Assembly (NCBI RefSeq): GCF_001905095.1
Contig: NZ_LWLS01000068.1
Location: 1 to 64,000 of the forward strand
DNA from: Micromonospora sp. CB01531
GTDB lineage: Bacteria; Actinomycetota; Actinomycetes; Mycobacteriales; Micromonosporaceae
DNA length: 64,000 nt
Reading direction: 5' to 3'
Shown here: piece by piece, positions 61,317 through 64,000 of the stretch
Position numbering within the stretch: the first letter of the stretch is position 1
Layout: each line of letters starts with the position of its first letter
The notes under the pieces: generated by a model
What the model was told of the DNA's origin: nothing
The model's input: the letters and a program-made list of their open reading frames with translations, nothing else
Database searches by the model: none
Made by a program: the position numbers and the translations under genes

Positions 61317-64000
61317 ATGAAGCTGTCGCGGAAGAGAAGTCAAGCGATCCTGACGGCTGTGGCGGCGTCCGCCCTGCTGTTGGGCAATGCGCAGTCGGCG
61401 TCCGCGATGGGAGGCTTCAGCCCCACCTCGCCGATCACTGCGACCCCGATCAACCAGAACACCCAGCAGATCGCGCCAGGCGTGGTGCAGAGCGACTACA
61501 TCTTCAACGACCGGGACGGTCAGCGGATGGAGTCCCACGTCCTGGACATCGACATGCCGAAACGCCCTGAGCTGACCATCGAGGCGGGCCTGCCCAACGA
61601 CGGGAAGGGCACTCCCTGGTACGGCATGCAGCCGATGAGCAAGCAAGCCGAAGCGGCCACGCGTCCCGGCCACCAGGTCATCGCCGCGATCAACGCCGAC
61701 TACTACAACATGTCTGACGGCTACCCGCTGGGCGTGGTCGTGAAGGACGGCACCGTCCTCAAGACCGACATGGCCGCCAACTGGTTCTTCTTCGGCATGA
61801 AGAAAGACGGCAGCTACCTGATGGGTGACCGAGCCCTGTTCAACCAGGTCAAGAACGACCTGCAACAGGCACTGTCCGGTGACGCGCAGGTCATCAAGAA
61901 CGGTGCCCGCGACGAGAACCAGATCGCCACCAAGGGCGCCCCCAACAACCTCGACCCACGTATCGGCATCGGCGTCAGGCGCGACGGCACCATCTTCTTC
62001 GCCGAGATCGACGGCCGCCAGACCGGTTTCAGCCGCGGCCTGACCATGTCGGACTTCGCCGACTACATGCTGTTTCTGGGCGCCTACAACGCGATCCACC
62101 TCGACAGCGGCGGCAGCGCGACCTTCGCCACCAGGACGCCGGGCATCGACACCGTTCAGGTGGTCAACCGCCCCTCCGACGGTGAGGAACGTCCGGTCGC
62201 CAACGGGTTCCTGCTGGTCTCCTCCGCGCCGATGACCCACGAGTTCGCAGCTGCCGCTGTCGCCCCGAACGGGATGACCGTCACGCCGCACTCGACACTG
62301 CAGTTCTCGGTCAAGGGACAGGACGCCACCGGTGCCTCGGCGCCCGTGCCGGCATCCGGGCTGAGCTGGAGCCTGGCGGATCCCACATTCGGCACAATCG
62401 ACGCCAACGGGCTGTTCACCTCGACCGGCAAGCAGGGCCAGACGCAGGCGATCCTGTCCCACAACGGGAAGCAGGTCGGCTCGGCCTGGGTCGAGGTGGC
62501 ACTGCCGGACACGCTCGCCTTCGGGCAGGCAGAGATCAGCCTCGACTACGGGGCGGTAAAGCCGTTCGGGCTGACCGCCCGTTACCAGGGCCGTGACGTG
62601 CGGCTCAAGCCCGGCGACATCAGCTGGGGCGGTATCCCTGACGAGATGGGCACGATGGACGACGCGAACGTCTTCCACGCTGCGTCGTCGGGCAGCTTCG
62701 ACACCCAGGTCACCGCGACCCTCACCGGGAGCGACGTGCAGGCGTCGGTCCACGTGTTGTTGGGCCAGATGCCCGTCGTGCTGTACGACTTCGAGGACGG
62801 CATCGGCGACTGGAAGGCCGGCACGGCGGGACGCGGTGAGGTCAGCCAGCTACACTGGAACACCTACCCGGATGACCTGACCCGGTTCGGCGACCATGCG
62901 CTGCAGGTGAACTTCGACTTCACCAAGGGCCAGCTGAATGCCACCCTCGGCGCCTATGCCGGGCCCGCGTCCAGCAAGCCCATCCCGGGCCGCCCGAAGG
63001 CGATCGGGGCCTGGGTGTACGGGACGCCCGAGGCCCAGGGTTACTGGCTGCGCTGCTACATCTACGACGCCAAGGGCCAGTTCCAGCCGATCAACTTCAC
63101 CACCCAGACCGAGGGCATCGACTGGCTGGGCTGGAAGTACGTCGAAGCGGAGATCCCCGACGGCCTGGTCGGCCCGTTCACCACCTTCCCCAACCAGATG
63201 TTCCGCATCATGTCGCTGAAGTCTGGGATGCCGGGCGGCAACCCGCTGCGAAAGGGGTTCGTGGCGATCGACAACGTGCGGGTCACCTACGGCGCGTCCG
63301 TTGACGACATGTTCCCGCCGACCGTTCACGCCCTCAACGTCGACGGCAAGACCTTCACGAACTCGCAGGTGGAGATCTCGACGTCCTTCGCCGAGGACAC
63401 CACCGACAAGTACGCCACCGGGATCAACTACGACCGGGTGCGGATGTGGGTCGATGGCACCGAGTACACCAACGCCGAGGGCGTCTACGCGCTCAACAAG
63501 GGCCTCAACACCGTCGCCTTGTCGCACCTGAGCTTCGCCGACGGTATCCACCGGGTCGACGCCAGCGTCCAGGACCACTTCGGCAACGAGACCCTCAAGA
63601 CCGGGTACTTCACGGTGAAGACGGGTTCGGGCACCTCGGTCGGATTGTCCTCCCCGGACGCCGTCGCGAACCTCGGCGGGACCTACCGGCTCCACCTCAC
63701 CACCACCGACGCCGCCGATGTCACCGGCGTCGACACGAAGATCCGGATCGGCAAGGACTTCCCGGTGACGGGGGTCGACTTCGCCGCGTCGGCGTCGGGC
63801 AGCACCTGGGGCTACGACGCTGCCACCGGCGTCCTCACCCTGCATGTGGTGAACTCGAATGCCGCGGCTGGGCCCGCCACGCTGGCGACCATCAACGTGT
63901 CGGTGACCGGCGGCGTGGCACCCGGGACCAAGCTGGCCTGGGAAGTCACGAGCTCGACAATCCGCTACGCCAGCGACCGTCCGTCGAAGTTCGCCCCCAC
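61317..64000 (+). CDS. Secreted phosphodiester glycosidase (NAGPA/DUF2233) family protein, 3' end outside the window
   Basis: ATG behind AAAGAGG at 61306-61313. Signal peptide SQAILTAVAASALLLGNAQS cut near ASA. The NAGPA domain (~50-300) shows VIAAINADYYNMSDGYPLGV, GIGVRRDGTIFFAEIDGRQT, FLGAYNAIHLDSGGSATFAT. A Big-like domain (GLSWSLADPTFGTIDANGLF), a carbohydrate-binding-like domain starting VLYDFEDGIGDW, and an Ig-like/cohesin-like C-terminus (STIRYASD) follow. At least 894 residues without a stop. Extracellular polysaccharide-related hydrolase. Confidence 0.85.
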   Translation, partial: MKLSRKRSQAILTAVAASALLLGNAQSASAMGGFSPTSPITATPINQNTQQIAPGVVQSDYIFNDRDGQRMESHVLDIDMPKRPELTIEAGLPNDGKGTPWYGMQPMSKQAEAATRPGHQVIAAINADYYNMSDGYPLGVVVKDGTVLKTDMAANWFFFGMKKDGSYLMGDRALFNQVKNDLQQALSGDAQVIKNGARDENQIATKGAPNNLDPRIGIGVRRDGTIFFAEIDGRQTGFSRGLTMSDFADYMLFLGAYNAIHLDSGGSATFATRTPGIDTVQVVNRPSDGEERPVANGFLLVSSAPMTHEFAAAAVAPNGMTVTPHSTLQFSVKGQDATGASAPVPASGLSWSLADPTFGTIDANGLFTSTGKQGQTQAILSHNGKQVGSAWVEVALPDTLAFGQAEISLDYGAVKPFGLTARYQGRDVRLKPGDISWGGIPDEMGTMDDANVFHAASSGSFDTQVTATLTGSDVQASVHVLLGQMPVVLYDFEDGIGDWKAGTAGRGEVSQLHWNTYPDDLTRFGDHALQVNFDFTKGQLNATLGAYAGPASSKPIPGRPKAIGAWVYGTPEAQGYWLRCYIYDAKGQFQPINFTTQTEGIDWLGWKYVEAEIPDGLVGPFTTFPNQMFRIMSLKSGMPGGNPLRKGFVAIDNVRVTYGASVDDMFPPTVHALNVDGKTFTNSQVEISTSFAEDTTDKYATGINYDRVRMWVDGTEYTNAEGVYALNKGLNTVALSHLSFADGIHRVDASVQDHFGNETLKTGYFTVKTGSGTSVGLSSPDAVANLGGTYRLHLTTTDAADVTGVDTKIRIGKDFPVTGVDFAASASGSTWGYDAATGVLTLHVVNSNAAAGPATLATINVSVTGGVAPGTKLAWEVTSSTIRYASDRPSKFAP

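Overview
The window is high-GC DNA with many GTG and TTG starts, overlapping ATGA/GTGA gene junctions, a DUF397/DUF5753 pair, Trypco2, AICE-like replication genes and NB-ARC/TPR proteins. This points to a filamentous actinobacterium, most likely Micromonosporaceae (inferred from gene content only). Nearly the whole window is accessory DNA.

Region by region. (1) 570-17307, minus strand: a tightly coupled seven-gene methylation-associated defence system (MADS-like): HsdM-type methyltransferase (MAD2), AAA ATPase (MAD3), Toprim-like protein (MAD4), HsdS-like specificity protein (MAD5), NERD-pseudokinase-kinase-ATPase (MAD6), MAD7 and a 1816-aa HerA/FtsK-like ATPase (MAD8). No MAD1 regulator is seen; a DUF397 gene and a decayed DUF5753 fragment sit where it might be expected. 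(2) 18015-18059: the 3' half of a tRNA-Lys(CTT) gene ending in CCA, followed by a terminator. Its orientation puts the element, and so the MADS locus, on its left side; it looks like an attR scar. (3) 18.3-27.4 kb: regulator/flavoprotein pair and a divergent run of small proteins, a radical SAM maturase, GPP34, APC permease, two GNATs, a GRDP-like gene and a phosphotransferase. Three of these are broken by frameshifts or a stop codon, so the cluster is decaying or carries base-call errors.

(4) 27.7-35.7 kb is the most interesting part: a compact nucleotide/base-modification locus. It holds two paralogous proteins of the 5-hmdU DNA kinase helical-domain family (aGPT-Pplase2), a TylF-like methyltransferase, a small DNA-binding protein facing a palindromic operator, and a four-gene overlapping operon (acyl carrier protein, XRE regulator, ImmA/IrrE metallopeptidase, divergent thymidylate-synthase-fold enzyme). 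A divergent MazG-Nmad1 gene faces that operon. I infer that the genes make or sense a modified pyrimidine. (5) 35.7-40.0 kb: a broken IS1380, a membrane protein, a NUDIX hydrolase and an Nmad2-TIR pair, so nucleotide-centred conflict genes continue. (6) 40.3-43 kb: a mosaic of ISL3 and IS630 remnants (with an 18-G tract), an Mrr-like membrane endonuclease and an integrase remnant that has lost the catalytic arginine.

(7) 43.2-49.0 kb: secreted proteins, an NB-ARC/TPR STAND protein, an alpha/beta hydrolase and an SGNH hydrolase. (8) 49.2-53.6 kb: a transposase scrap, a lone 617-aa PD-(D/E)XK-like protein, small hypotheticals and a membrane protein. (9) 53.8-56.6 kb: an AICE/plasmid-like replication module with iterons, a long inverted repeat and a perfect DnaA box inside a HTH gene. 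(10) 56.8-61.1 kb: a Trypco2 plus trypsin-STAND pair. (11) 61.3-64.0 kb: a secreted phosphodiester glycosidase running off the window.
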